Positions 51,384-60,269 are shown, counted from the stretch's first letter. The stretch: DNA of 64,000 nt from Pseudescherichia sp032055545 (GCA_032055545.1 DAMBQR010000012.1:1-64000); one strand, 5' to 3'. Notes: generated from the sequence alone by a model not told the origin. Numbers and translations are program-made.

Positions 51384-52604
51384 ATGCTTACAACCATTAT
51401 TTACCGCAGCCATCTCTGCGACGATGTACCGGTTAAAATGTTGGAAGAGATGGTCGATGCAGCAAACCTGAAGAATGGCCAGGCTGAAGTAACAGGCATT
51501 CTGCTTTTTAACGGTACCCATTTCTTCCAGCTGCTTGAAGGCCCGGAAGAGAGCGTGTTCAAAATTTACCGTGATATTTGCAAGGATACCCGTCACTACA
51601 ACCTCGTTGAGCTGCTGTGTGACTATGCTCCCTCGCGGCGATTTGGCAAATCGGGCATGGAGCTGTTTAATTTAAGAGAGTATGACCGGGACGATGTGCT
51701 GCAGCGCGTGCTGGATAAGGGCACCTCTAAGTACCAGCTGACCTACGATGACCGTGCGCTACAGTTCTTTCGCACTTTCGTTGAGGAGCGGGAAAAAGAG
51801 AACTACTATGAAATTCCACCCGCAGATGCCTGGGATTTCATCTCGGATAACAACGCGACCCGCGCTGAGGCGCAGGCAGCAGATGAGACAGCGGAGTGCA
51901 GCTTCGCTTTTCAGCCAATGATCGATCCCTTTGCCCGCGAGGTGGTCTCCATTGAAGCCCTGCTGCGTACGCCGGGCGGCGACCTTCCGGAGGCCTGGTT
52001 TGCAGGGTTGACAGGAGATGATGTTTACGAGGCCGACCTGCAGAGCAAAAAAGTGGCCTTTGCCATGGCCGCAGGGCTAAACATTGGTGAGCAGACGCTG
52101 TCCGTGAACCTGCTGCCGATGACGCTGGTGAAAATCCCCGGCGCGGTTGATTTTCTTCTGCGGGAGATCCAGGCCAACGGACTGGTGCCAGAGCAGATCA
52201 TCGTGGAGTTTACCGAAAGCGAGGTGATCTCTCGCCTCGAAGAGTTTACCGACGCGGTAAGACAGTTAAAGGCGGCGGGTATCCGCGTCGCTATCGATCA
52301 CTTTGGCGCAGGTTTTGCCGGTCTGCTGCTGCTGGCGCAGTTTCAGCCGGACAGGATTAAAATCAACCGCGACCTGATCAAAGATGTACATAAAAGTGGG
52401 CCCCGGCAGGCGATCATCCAGGCCATTATTAAGTGTTGTAGTTCGCTGGAGATCCTGGTCTCTGCCGTGGGTGTTGAGCAGCCTGAGGAGTGGATGTGGC
52501 TGGAGTCGGCAGGCATCTCTCAATTCCAGGGCTATCTGTTTGCCCGACCTGATTTTGCTGGTATTCCTGCCGTGGCCTGGCCAGAAAAAAGATCGGGTTT
52601 ATGA
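51384..52604 (+). CDS. bluF: BluF, blue-light sensor with BLUF and EAL domains
   Basis: A 406-residue photoreceptor. The BLUF domain (about 1-95) has the flavin-site residues Tyr7, Asn31 and Gln49 of the family and matches E. coli BluF closely, not Klebsiella BlrP1. The EAL domain (about 165-400) keeps EALLR, FTES, KIN and FQGYLFARP but has DHFG where active enzymes have DDFG. E. coli BluF binds BluR in blue light and releases ycgZ-ymgA-ariR. ATG follows GGAATAACT. It is in tandem with bluR, 50 bp on. Confidence 0.93.
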   Translation: MLTTIIYRSHLCDDVPVKMLEEMVDAANLKNGQAEVTGILLFNGTHFFQLLEGPEESVFKIYRDICKDTRHYNLVELLCDYAPSRRFGKSGMELFNLREYDRDDVLQRVLDKGTSKYQLTYDDRALQFFRTFVEEREKENYYEIPPADAWDFISDNNATRAEAQAADETAECSFAFQPMIDPFAREVVSIEALLRTPGGDLPEAWFAGLTGDDVYEADLQSKKVAFAMAAGLNIGEQTLSVNLLPMTLVKIPGAVDFLLREIQANGLVPEQIIVEFTESEVISRLEEFTDAVRQLKAAGIRVAIDHFGAGFAGLLLLAQFQPDRIKINRDLIKDVHKSGPRQAIIQAIIKCCSSLEILVSAVGVEQPEEWMWLESAGISQFQGYLFARPDFAGIPAVAWPEKRSGL

Positions 52605-52654
52605 GATAATACTATTTGAGCATGAGCGTAGCAGCGTTAAGTTTAGGGGAGTTG

Positions 52655-53386
52655 ATGGCCTTTTATAGTATTGGCGATGTAGCTGAAAGATGCGGTATAA
52701 ACCCGGTCACGCTCCGTGCCTGGCAGCGGCGCTATGGCTTGCTGAAACCGCAGCGCAGCGAGGGCGGGCATCGCCAGTTCGATGAGGAGGATATCCAGCG
52801 CATCAAAGAGATTAAACGCTGGATTGAGAGTGGTGTTCCCGTCAGTAAGGTTAAGGCGCTGCTGGAAGATAATAAGGTTGTTGCTCACGATGACTGGGCG
52901 TCTCTGCAAGAAGAGATGATGGCCGTATTGCGCCAGGTTCGCCCGGCTAAACTGCGCGCGGCCATTGTTGCGCTCGGGCGTGACCACGCCGTAGACGACC
53001 TCATCGACCATATCTTCGCCCCCGTTCGTAAACGTCTCACCCTCGATCAAAACACGGCTCGCACCATGTCCAGCCTGCTGGACGGCGTCATTACCGAGCA
53101 TGCTGTCTCATGCGTGATCAACGCGCGGAAAAAAGCGGGCAGGGAAGCGCTGCTCATTGGCTGGGGCAGCGAAGACCGCACCCGGCTGTGGCTGGAGGCA
53201 TGGCGACTGTCGCAGCGGGGCTGGCATATTGACCTGCTGGCGGAGCCGCTGGAGGTGCCGCGCCCGGAGCTGTTCCCCGGCCAGCATATCTTTTTGTGGA
53301 CCGGCAAAGCGCTGACGCACCGCCAGCAGGAGCAGCTGGAACACTGGCGGGAGCAGGGTTTTACGGTTGCGTTTCACGACCCATAG
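52655..53386 (+). CDS. bluR: BluR, MerR-like repressor
   Basis: A 243-residue MerR-like regulator: N-terminal winged HTH (YSIGDVAERCGINPVTLRAWQRRYGLLKPQRSEGGHR, split here for reading) and a C-terminal B12-binding-like domain lacking the cobalamin histidine motif. It is the E. coli BluR (YcgE) orthologue. ATG 52655 is chosen for AGGGGAG just upstream; two earlier in-frame starts would add a non-conserved head. It should bind the TGTAC repeats between ycgZ and bluF. Confidence 0.92.
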   Translation: MAFYSIGDVAERCGINPVTLRAWQRRYGLLKPQRSEGGHRQFDEEDIQRIKEIKRWIESGVPVSKVKALLEDNKVVAHDDWASLQEEMMAVLRQVRPAKLRAAIVALGRDHAVDDLIDHIFAPVRKRLTLDQNTARTMSSLLDGVITEHAVSCVINARKKAGREALLIGWGSEDRTRLWLEAWRLSQRGWHIDLLAEPLEVPRPELFPGQHIFLWTGKALTHRQQEQLEHWREQGFTVAFHDP

Positions 53387-53480
53387 CCGATCCGTTAATG
53401 AGTTTTTGTTCTAATTAGTTCACCTACCCACAATTACTGTACCAGGCTTACAGAAAAGGCAATAGCAATTGTGGAGCATT

Positions 53481-55802
53481 ATGAAAGAGCAAAATCGTAC
53501 TATCGGTATCAAACCCTATGGCGGTTCAGCGGGCGGTTGGGGAGCATTAAAAGCCGTAGCCGACGCAATACGTGGCCAGATGTCGGTGAAGCAGGACGTC
53601 ATTGCCCTGTTCAAAGTTAATCAGCCACAAGGCTTCGACTGTCCGGGTTGCGCCTGGCCCGATCCACAGCACGCCTCCTCGTTTGAGTTTTGTGAAAACG
53701 GCGCCAAAGCCGTCTCCTGGGAAGCCACCAGCAAGCGTACCCCCCCCGAATTTTTTGCCGCCCATACCGTCAGCGAACTGTGGGAGCGTAACGCCTTTGA
53801 GCTGGAGGGAGAGGGCAGATTGACCCACCCGATGAAATACGACCCCGCCAGCGACACCTACCAGCCGATCGAATGGGACACCGCCTTTAGAGAAATTGGC
53901 GAGCACCTGCGTCGCTATGACGATCCCGACAGCGTCGAGTTTTACACCTCCGGCCGCGCCTCCAATGAAGCGGCGTTTCTCTGGCAGCTCTTCGCCCGCG
54001 AGTACGGCACCAACAACTTCCCTGACTGTTCGAACATGTGCCATGAGCCAACCAGCGTCGGCCTGCCGGAGTCCATCGGTGTCGGCAAAGGAACCGTTGA
54101 GCTGGAGGATTTTGACCACTGCGATCTGGTGCTCTGCATCGGCCATAACCCTGGCACGAACCATCCGCGAATGCTGGGTACGCTGCGGGAGGTCTCGAAA
54201 CGTGGCGCAACCATCGTGGCCATCAACCCGCTACGCGAGCGGGGGCTGGAGCGCTTCACCTCGCCGCAAAGTCCTATCGAGATGCTCTCCTTAAGCTCCA
54301 CCGAGCTGGCATCGACCTACTACAAGGTACGCGTCGGCGGCGATGCGGCGATGCTGAAAGGGGTGATGAAAATCCTGCTGGCGATGCATGAGGAGGCAAA
54401 AGCCAACGGCGAACCTGGGGTGATCGACGAGGCGTTTATTCGCGACCACACCCAGGGGTTTGAGGCGCTCAAGGCCGACCTCGATGCTACCGAGTGGGCG
54501 CATATCCTCAAGGTCTCCGGTATGGAGCGCAAGGAGATCCAGCATGTTGCCCGCCTGTATGCCAACGCCGAGCGGACAATTATCTGCTACGGCATGGGTA
54601 TCACCCAGCATCAGTACGGCACGCAAAATGTTCAGCAGATCGCTAACCTGCTGCTGATGCGCGGTAACATCGGTAAAAAAGGGGCTGGCATCTGCCCGCT
54701 GCGCGGCCACTCCAACGTGCAGGGCGATCGTACCGTCGGTATTACCGAGATCCCCTCTCAGTCGCTGCTGGACAGCATCGAGAAGGTTTTTGGCTTCAAG
54801 CCACCGCAGAAACACGGCCACGGTGCCGTCGCGGCCATTCAGGCGATGCGCGACGGCCACGCTAAGGCGCTGCTCTGCCTGGGGGGCAACCTGGCCGAGG
54901 CGATCTCCGATCCGCTGGTGACCTTCCCGGCGATGCGCAAGCTCGATCTGGTCGTGCATATGGCGACCAAGCTCAACCGTTCCCATCTGCTGCTGGGCAA
55001 GCATAACTATCTTCTGCCGGTGCTGGGCCGTACTGAACTGGATGTACAGGCCTCTGGCGAGCAGAGCATTACCGTTGAAGACTCTATGTCAATGGTGCAC
55101 GCCTCTCACGGCTCACTTAATCCGGCCTCGCCGCACCTGAAATCAGAACCGGCGCTGGTCGCCGGGCTGGCGAAGGCCACCCTGCCGAACACCGTCGTCA
55201 ACTGGGACAGAATGGTGGGGGACTACAGCTTCATCCGTGATGCCATCGAGGCGACGATCCCCGGCTTTGACAACTTCAACGCGCGGGTAAAAAAGCCGGG
55301 TGGTTTCCGCCTGCGCAATACCGCATCCGAGCGGATCTGGAATACGCCTTCTGGCAAAGCCGAGTTTAAAATCATGCAGGGTATCAATGAAGATCCGCGC
55401 TCGCTGAAGTGTCACGACCTGGTGTTGACCACGCTGCGCAGCCATGACCAGTACAACACCACGCTGTATGGTCTGAACGACCGCTATCGCGGGGTGACCG
55501 GCAGACGGGACGTGCTGTTTATCAACCCCGATGAGGCCGAGAAGCGTAACCTGCGGGTGGGCGATCAGGTCAACATCACCGCGCTGGATCATGAAGGGAA
55601 CGCGACCGGGCGACGCATGCACAACCTGACCGTCGTCGTGATCGATATGGCGCCGGGTTCGGTAGGCGCCTACTATCCTGAAGCCAACGTTATGGTGCCG
55701 TTAGACAGCCACGATACCAAAAGCGGGATCCCGGCGTATAAGAGTATCCCAATAGCGATGGAGCGCGTGGAGGCGGTCGCCACCTCCGGCGCGCTTCGCT
55801 AG
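53481..55802 (+). CDS. ydeP: YdeP-type molybdopterin oxidoreductase
   Basis: A 773-residue FdhF/YdeP-family molybdoprotein. An early CPGCAWPDP motif (about 47-55) replaces the iron-sulfur cluster motif of formate dehydrogenases; typical molybdopterin blocks (SNMCHEPTS, GHNPGTNHPRM, CPLRGHSNVQGDRT) follow. E. coli ydeP is acid-induced and supports acid resistance; the substrate is unknown. The start at 53481 follows GGAGCATT. It follows bluR in the same direction, 94 bp on, with its own promoter possible. Confidence 0.88.
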   Translation: MKEQNRTIGIKPYGGSAGGWGALKAVADAIRGQMSVKQDVIALFKVNQPQGFDCPGCAWPDPQHASSFEFCENGAKAVSWEATSKRTPPEFFAAHTVSELWERNAFELEGEGRLTHPMKYDPASDTYQPIEWDTAFREIGEHLRRYDDPDSVEFYTSGRASNEAAFLWQLFAREYGTNNFPDCSNMCHEPTSVGLPESIGVGKGTVELEDFDHCDLVLCIGHNPGTNHPRMLGTLREVSKRGATIVAINPLRERGLERFTSPQSPIEMLSLSSTELASTYYKVRVGGDAAMLKGVMKILLAMHEEAKANGEPGVIDEAFIRDHTQGFEALKADLDATEWAHILKVSGMERKEIQHVARLYANAERTIICYGMGITQHQYGTQNVQQIANLLLMRGNIGKKGAGICPLRGHSNVQGDRTVGITEIPSQSLLDSIEKVFGFKPPQKHGHGAVAAIQAMRDGHAKALLCLGGNLAEAISDPLVTFPAMRKLDLVVHMATKLNRSHLLLGKHNYLLPVLGRTELDVQASGEQSITVEDSMSMVHASHGSLNPASPHLKSEPALVAGLAKATLPNTVVNWDRMVGDYSFIRDAIEATIPGFDNFNARVKKPGGFRLRNTASERIWNTPSGKAEFKIMQGINEDPRSLKCHDLVLTTLRSHDQYNTTLYGLNDRYRGVTGRRDVLFINPDEAEKRNLRVGDQVNITALDHEGNATGRRMHNLTVVVIDMAPGSVGAYYPEANVMVPLDSHDTKSGIPAYKSIPIAMERVEAVATSGALR

Positions 55803-55816
55803 TCAACGTCCGCTAA

Positions 55817-57121
55817 TCAACTGCCCCAGCGGCTCCGCAGGTAGTTCACCGCCTGCTGAGCCTGGGGCTGATTGAGGTTATTCTCCCGGAACAGAATGGT
55901 GCCGCCGATCTCTGGTAGGGCATCGTTGAGATCCAGCTGCTTTTTCAACTCCGGCACGCCGCCGTTGACTGTCCAGTCCGGCTCGGCTTTCGACGGCTCG
56001 CCTACCTTATACAGCGCCACGCCAATATAGAGCCGCGTAGAGGTGGGTTTCACTACGTTTGCCCACCACTTCGCCAGCACATCATAACGCGCGGCATCCC
56101 GCGAGAAGGGCCAGTAGATCTGCGGAGCAATATAATCCACGAGGCCTTTTTGCACCCACAGACGCGTATCGGCATAGGACTCATCATAGGCCGCTGCGCC
56201 ACGCGTATCGGAGCCGGCCGGATCGTGGGAGCGGTTGCGCCACACGCCGCTGGGACTCACGCCAAACTCTACGTTAGGGTTCAGCTGTTTAATGGTTCGC
56301 GACACCTGCTCGATCAGTTGCTGGGTATTGTTGCGCCGCCAGTCCGCCTTTGAGGCAAAGCCGCTGCCATATTTTTGATAGGTTTGATTATCGTTAAGGG
56401 CAGAGCCGGGTGTCTCTGCATAGAAGTAGTCATCAAACTGCACGCCGTCTACCGGATAGTGGGCCACCACCTCAGCCACGATGCTGGTGATCCAGTCCCG
56501 CGCCTCGGGAATGCCGGGGTCAAGCACGTAGCGATCGCTGGAGGTGCGGATCCAGTCCCGGTGCAGCACAAACACGCTAGCCGGATTGAGCGGCAGGGTA
56601 CGGTTCAGCTCGGCAACGGTACCGGGTTTGGTATTGGTAGAGACGCGGTAGGGGTTAAACCAGGCGTGCACCTTCATGCCGCGCTTGTGGGCCTCATCCA
56701 GCATAAACTGCAGCGGATCGTAGCCGGGATCGGTACCGATAGCGCCGGTGAGCATATCTGACCATGGCAGGATCTTTGAAGGCCAGAGCGCGGTCCCGTC
56801 AGGCTTTACCTGGAAAAAGACGGTATTAACCCCAAGGCGTTTCAGGTTATCCAGCTTATCCGTTAACGCCTTCTGCTGCTGGCTGATGCGCAGCGCGGGG
56901 CTGGCGGTGACCGATGATGCCGGCGGCCAGTCGAGACGGGAGACCGTTGTCAGCCAGACGCCGCGCACCGGCTCATGACCCCGGGCGGAGCTATCCGGCA
57001 GGGGTTGCTTCGTGACGGGCGGAAGTGGGGTCACCAGCGATTTCGGTGGTTTAGAAGAGCAGCTGGCAAGTAAAAGCGCGCAGCCAACCAGTGCGCCTAA
57101 CCGTGTAATGTGTCGCGCCAT
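55817..57121 (-). CDS. digH: DigH, divisome-localised peptidoglycan glycosyl hydrolase
   Basis: A 434-residue lipoprotein (LLASC-S, Cys about 21) with a GH10-like (DUF187) barrel: VRGVWLTTVSRLDWP (about 53-67), VHAWFNPYRVS, DGVQFDDYFY (about 222-231). It matches E. coli DigH (YddW), a septal hydrolase acting on denuded glycan strands. Residue +2 is Ser, so it should go to the outer membrane. Its start is 7 bp from the VF530 gene stop. Confidence 0.9.
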   Translation of the reverse strand: MARHITRLGALVGCALLLASCSSKPPKSLVTPLPPVTKQPLPDSSARGHEPVRGVWLTTVSRLDWPPASSVTASPALRISQQQKALTDKLDNLKRLGVNTVFFQVKPDGTALWPSKILPWSDMLTGAIGTDPGYDPLQFMLDEAHKRGMKVHAWFNPYRVSTNTKPGTVAELNRTLPLNPASVFVLHRDWIRTSSDRYVLDPGIPEARDWITSIVAEVVAHYPVDGVQFDDYFYAETPGSALNDNQTYQKYGSGFASKADWRRNNTQQLIEQVSRTIKQLNPNVEFGVSPSGVWRNRSHDPAGSDTRGAAAYDESYADTRLWVQKGLVDYIAPQIYWPFSRDAARYDVLAKWWANVVKPTSTRLYIGVALYKVGEPSKAEPDWTVNGGVPELKKQLDLNDALPEIGGTILFRENNLNQPQAQQAVNYLRSRWGS

Positions 57122-57128
57122 CTCTTTT

Positions 57129-57416
57129 TCAGCTCTTATTCAGGCGGCTATTAGCCCATGGGTTTAAAGCAGGTTCGTCCTGTTTGACCGGGACGACATC
57201 ATCCAGTGAATCCAGATAGAGTGCTTCGACCTCCGCGCGCGCCCAGGGCGTTCGGCGCAAAAATTTGAGGCTCGATTTTACGCTGGGATCGTTTTTAAAG
57301 CAGTTGATATTGATAAGCTTGCTTAGCTCACCCCAGCCATAGCGCGCCACGAGGGCATTCACCTGCATTTCAAGGGTTACGCCGTGCAAAGGGTCTTTGG
57401 ATACGTGTGCAGTCAT
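57129..57416 (-). CDS. VF530-family (DUF2132) DNA-binding-like protein
   Basis: A 95-residue protein with the DUF2132/VF530 signature: SKDPLHGVTLEMQVNALVARYGW, then INCFKNDPSVKSSLKFLRRTPWAR. Vibrio VF530 has a DNA-binding-like fold; the role is unknown. A short variable tail follows the domain. Upstream of digH and probably co-transcribed with it. Confidence 0.85.
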   Translation of the reverse strand: MTAHVSKDPLHGVTLEMQVNALVARYGWGELSKLININCFKNDPSVKSSLKFLRRTPWARAEVEALYLDSLDDVVPVKQDEPALNPWANSRLNKS

Positions 57417-57485
57417 GACCAGTCCGATGGTTTAGGATGTGGTGATTAGCATAGCGGGCTGGCAATAAAAAGAAAGCGCTACTGC

Positions 57486-57515
57486 CTATCTCAAAATAGT
57501 GAAACATTGAGATAG
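57486..57515. promoter_or_regulatory. Fic operator 1
   Basis: Perfect 9-bp inverted repeat CTATCTCAA / TTGAGATAG with a 12-base spacer. Its right arm overlaps the predicted -35 of the fic promoter. Operator 2 has the same arms and same spacer length. Confidence 0.75.
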
Positions 57516-57535
57516 ATTGATGCAGATGCTATAAC
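57507..57535 (+). promoter_or_regulatory. Predicted fic promoter
   Basis: TTGAGA (57507-57512) and TATAAC (57530-57535) are 17 bp apart, each one base from sigma-70 consensus. Both elements lie within or beside the operators. Start of transcription would fall about 57542, so the leader is under 30 bases. Confidence 0.75.
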
Positions 57536-57566
57536 TATCTCAAAATGAGATTAAATTGAGATAGTT
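57533..57566. promoter_or_regulatory. Fic operator 2
   Basis: Perfect 11-bp inverted repeat AACTATCTCAA / TTGAGATAGTT with a 12-base spacer, ending two bases before the ATG. Centres of the two operators are 49 bp apart. It overlaps the -10 and the ribosome entry region; no standard Shine-Dalgarno is visible. Confidence 0.75.
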
Positions 57567-57568
57567 TT

Positions 57569-58873
57569 ATGGCGATAAAAAAGATCCCGGCACTCGTTCC
57601 CTTTTCTCAGCTAAGCGGCAGGGACCTGGAAGCGTATCAGCATTATAGTCGGGTAACCGACGTTAAAGGACGCTATCTGCCGTTTGAAGAGTTTCAGTAT
57701 CGAATCAAAAAAGGGGAAGACGTAACTATAGCCTGGACGTTGACTCGCCTGGCGCGTAACGCCGCGCTTCAGCGCATTGATTATCACAATGAGGCTGGCG
57801 AGCTGGCTGGATTCAATATCACCCCTGCCATATATGAAGTGTGCGAGCTGGCGGATAAGCATGCAACGACGCTGGCACTGAATGAACAGATCGAACGACT
57901 GCGTGGCGCCGGAGCCGAGTTAACTCAGCTGCGTTTTGAAGAGCCCATTACGAGTTCACAGCTTGAAGGCGCAAACACCACCACGCTGGTGGCGAGAAAT
58001 ATGCTTGAATCCGGACGCGCGCCGCGCACCGAGGATGAGCAGATGATTGCAGGCAATGCACGTTTGATGACGGAAATTCCTGACTTAACAGAGGAACATC
58101 TTACGCTGGGTCTGATTCGAAAGCTGCACGCTATCGGTATGGGCGGCATTAATGACAAAAAATACCGACCAGGCGAATTCAGAGAGACCGATGATGTCGT
58201 TATTGCTGATTATGACGGCAATATTGTTCATCAGCCACCGCGGGCAGTAGAGCTTGCGGCTCGGCTGCAAAATATTTGTGACTGGTTAAACGGTAAAGAT
58301 CAATATATCCATCCCCTGATAAGAGCCTGCATCCTGCATTTTATGATTGCTCACGAGCATCCTTTCAGGGATGGGAATGGACGTACCAGCCGGGCGCTAT
58401 TTTACTGGTTCATGCTAAAGAGTGGCTATGACGCCTTTAAATACATCTCAATCAGCCAGCTCCTGCACGCTGCACCGGTAAAATACGCCCATAGCTACCA
58501 GTACACCGAGACCGACGGTATGGATCTCACTTACTTTCTTGATTATCAGGCCAATACCGTTGGCCGGGCGCTCCGGGTATATCTTGAACATATCGACACG
58601 ATTACCAACAGAAGCGCAATGATCGATCGTCGGCTGTTTGAGTCTGGCGCGCTGAGACGGTTGACTACACGCCAGGTAACGCTGTTAAACGTCATGCTCT
58701 CGACGCCGGGAAAAGCGTATACCGCCGCAGACGTCAGCGAACTGTTAGGGGTATCGGATAACACGGCGCGAAACGATCTACGGGCGGTGGTTCGGGAAGG
58801 GTTTGCACTTGAGAAGAGAGCAAACGACCAAAAAACAGTTTATGTAGGCCTGCTCTCTGGCATGAGTAGCTGA
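57569..58873 (+). CDS. Fic-domain protein with C-terminal winged helix
   Basis: A 434-residue Fic protein. The catalytic motif HPFRDGNGRTSR (264-275) is intact, so AMP transfer (or another nucleotide transfer) to a target protein is expected. An inhibitory helix motif SSQLEG (129-134) lies N-terminal to the Fic core, making it a class II, self-inhibited enzyme. The last 70 residues (about 363-430) form a winged helix (YTAADVSELLGVSDNTARNDLRAVVREG), which may bind the paired operators upstream. Target proteins are unknown; no antitoxin gene is adjacent. The DNA is moderately AT-rich and the gene is not part of the E. coli order. Confidence 0.87.
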   Translation: MAIKKIPALVPFSQLSGRDLEAYQHYSRVTDVKGRYLPFEEFQYRIKKGEDVTIAWTLTRLARNAALQRIDYHNEAGELAGFNITPAIYEVCELADKHATTLALNEQIERLRGAGAELTQLRFEEPITSSQLEGANTTTLVARNMLESGRAPRTEDEQMIAGNARLMTEIPDLTEEHLTLGLIRKLHAIGMGGINDKKYRPGEFRETDDVVIADYDGNIVHQPPRAVELAARLQNICDWLNGKDQYIHPLIRACILHFMIAHEHPFRDGNGRTSRALFYWFMLKSGYDAFKYISISQLLHAAPVKYAHSYQYTETDGMDLTYFLDYQANTVGRALRVYLEHIDTITNRSAMIDRRLFESGALRRLTTRQVTLLNVMLSTPGKAYTAADVSELLGVSDNTARNDLRAVVREGFALEKRANDQKTVYVGLLSGMSS

Positions 58874-58883
58874 AATCCGTACC

Positions 58884-58899
58884 CGGCACGCATCTTGCT
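58884..58899 (+). promoter_or_regulatory. Sigma-54 promoter candidate for nasR
   Basis: CGGCAC-N5-TTGCT: GG and GC dinucleotides are exactly 10 bases apart and ten of eleven consensus bases match TGGCAC-N5-TTGC[AT]. The nasR ATG is 37 bp downstream. Nitrogen-regulated (NtrC/RpoN) expression is suggested. Confidence 0.6.
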
Positions 58900-58935
58900 T
58901 TAATCACGGTATGTTTCTTCAGCGCAGGTACCAAC

Positions 58936-60153
58936 ATGCCTCTTTCTGCTCTCGATTTCGTGCTGGCCGCCCGACAAAGTGAAATTAGGGGTCTGCAACA
59001 GCTGCTGCAAATGAGCAAGCTGGTGGGTGCGGTGAGCCAGCTTATCCATGTCCTGCAGCGTGAGCGGGGCACGGCCAACATTTACCTCTGCTCGCAGGGC
59101 AACACCTGGGGCGAGAGGCTAAACAAGCAAGCATTTCAGGTTCAGCAGGCCGTGGAGGCGGTAGACAAGCAGCTGCTGGCTCTTGATCTTGCCGGGCAGC
59201 CAATGGCAAACGCATCGCGGCTGTTCAGCCGCATCGCCACCGCCCTGCACAGCCTGGGCAACTTGCCTTCGTTGCGAAAGCAGGTTGCGGCGTTGAGCAT
59301 TCAACAGCCCGAGGCCATGAGCTGCTATAGCGAAGCGATCCGCACCCATCTGGCGCTGATATTTGAAGCCGCCGACACATCAGGGGATCCTACCGTCTCG
59401 CGCGCGCTGCTGGCGATGTTCAGCTTTATGCAGGGGAAAGAGCTGGCTGGCCAGGAGCGCGCCCTTGCGGCGGCAGGCTTTACCTCGCGGCATTTCGATC
59501 AGCACGCCCACCAGCAGCTGCTGGCGCTGATTGAGGGACAGGAGCGCTGCTTTCACACCTTCATGGAATTTGCCGATGAGCGCAGCCTTGCGCTGTGGCA
59601 AATGCAGCAGCGCACCGACAGCAGCGAGCTGGAGCGTTTCCGTCGTATCGCCTGCACCAGCGTAACGCCTTCCGGTGAGGCCATCGATCTCGCGCTGCGT
59701 TGGTTCGATATTGCCACTGCGCGGATCGACGATATGAAAATGGTTGAGGATCGGCTGGAGGAGAGAGTGATGACCTGCTGCAAGCAGCGGATCCACGATG
59801 CACAACGCGCCGATGCACGCCAGCAGCAGGAGATTGCGCAGCTGCCGCAGCAGGATAGCCACTATGCGGCGCTGATCCCCCCTCAGCTCAGCCGCTCCGT
59901 GCTTGAGCTTATTGAACAGCAGTCTCGCCAGCTACAGGCCCGGGATGCCGAACTGAGCGAACTGCGCGCGACGCTTGCCGACCGTAAGCTAGTGGAGCGC
60001 GCCAAAGGTCTGTTGATGCAGCACCACGGCATGAGCGAGCCGCAGGCCCATAAGATCCTGCGCGATATGGCAATGAAGCAGAATAAAAAGCTGGCAGAGA
60101 TTGCGGAAGCGATGCTCTCCGTGGCCGCGGTGATGAGTAAATCAGCGTCGTAA
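58936..60153 (+). CDS. nasR: NasR, nitrate/nitrite-sensing antitermination protein
   Basis: A 405-residue protein as in Klebsiella NasR. The N-terminal NIT sensor domain (about 30-290; LIHVLQRERGTANIYLC at its first helix) binds nitrate or nitrite. The C-terminal ANTAR domain (about 335-395; LVERAKGLLMQHHGMSEPQAHKILRDMAM) binds the two-hairpin leader of nasF RNA and prevents termination. The leader with its hexaloops and terminator is directly downstream at 60306-60394, so the target can be read in the same window. Confidence 0.94.
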   Translation: MPLSALDFVLAARQSEIRGLQQLLQMSKLVGAVSQLIHVLQRERGTANIYLCSQGNTWGERLNKQAFQVQQAVEAVDKQLLALDLAGQPMANASRLFSRIATALHSLGNLPSLRKQVAALSIQQPEAMSCYSEAIRTHLALIFEAADTSGDPTVSRALLAMFSFMQGKELAGQERALAAAGFTSRHFDQHAHQQLLALIEGQERCFHTFMEFADERSLALWQMQQRTDSSELERFRRIACTSVTPSGEAIDLALRWFDIATARIDDMKMVEDRLEERVMTCCKQRIHDAQRADARQQQEIAQLPQQDSHYAALIPPQLSRSVLELIEQQSRQLQARDAELSELRATLADRKLVERAKGLLMQHHGMSEPQAHKILRDMAMKQNKKLAEIAEAMLSVAAVMSKSAS

Positions 60154-60168
60154 CGCTTTAGGAGTAGC

Positions 60169-60185
60169 TGCACCGCCAGTGTGCA
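60169..60185. promoter_or_regulatory. NtrC-binding-site candidate upstream of nasF
   Basis: TGCACC-N5-TGTGCA, one mismatch from the NtrC consensus TGCACC-N5-GGTGCA, about 110-130 bp upstream of the predicted start. A longer 11-bp inverted repeat (60168-60178 with 60198-60208) covers it and could also act as a nasR transcript hairpin. Confidence 0.6.
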
Positions 60186-60269
60186 AAGTGCAAGCCGTGG
60201 CGGTGCAGGAAAATAGCTGCCTGCCATCGATTTGAACCTATCTCCCTGATTTTACCGGGCAGCAGAAGT

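Noticed and set aside
57569..58873. Fic gene as part of a FicT-FicA toxin-antitoxin pair
   Set aside because: No small antitoxin gene precedes it; the inhibitory motif SSQLEG is inside the same protein (class II).
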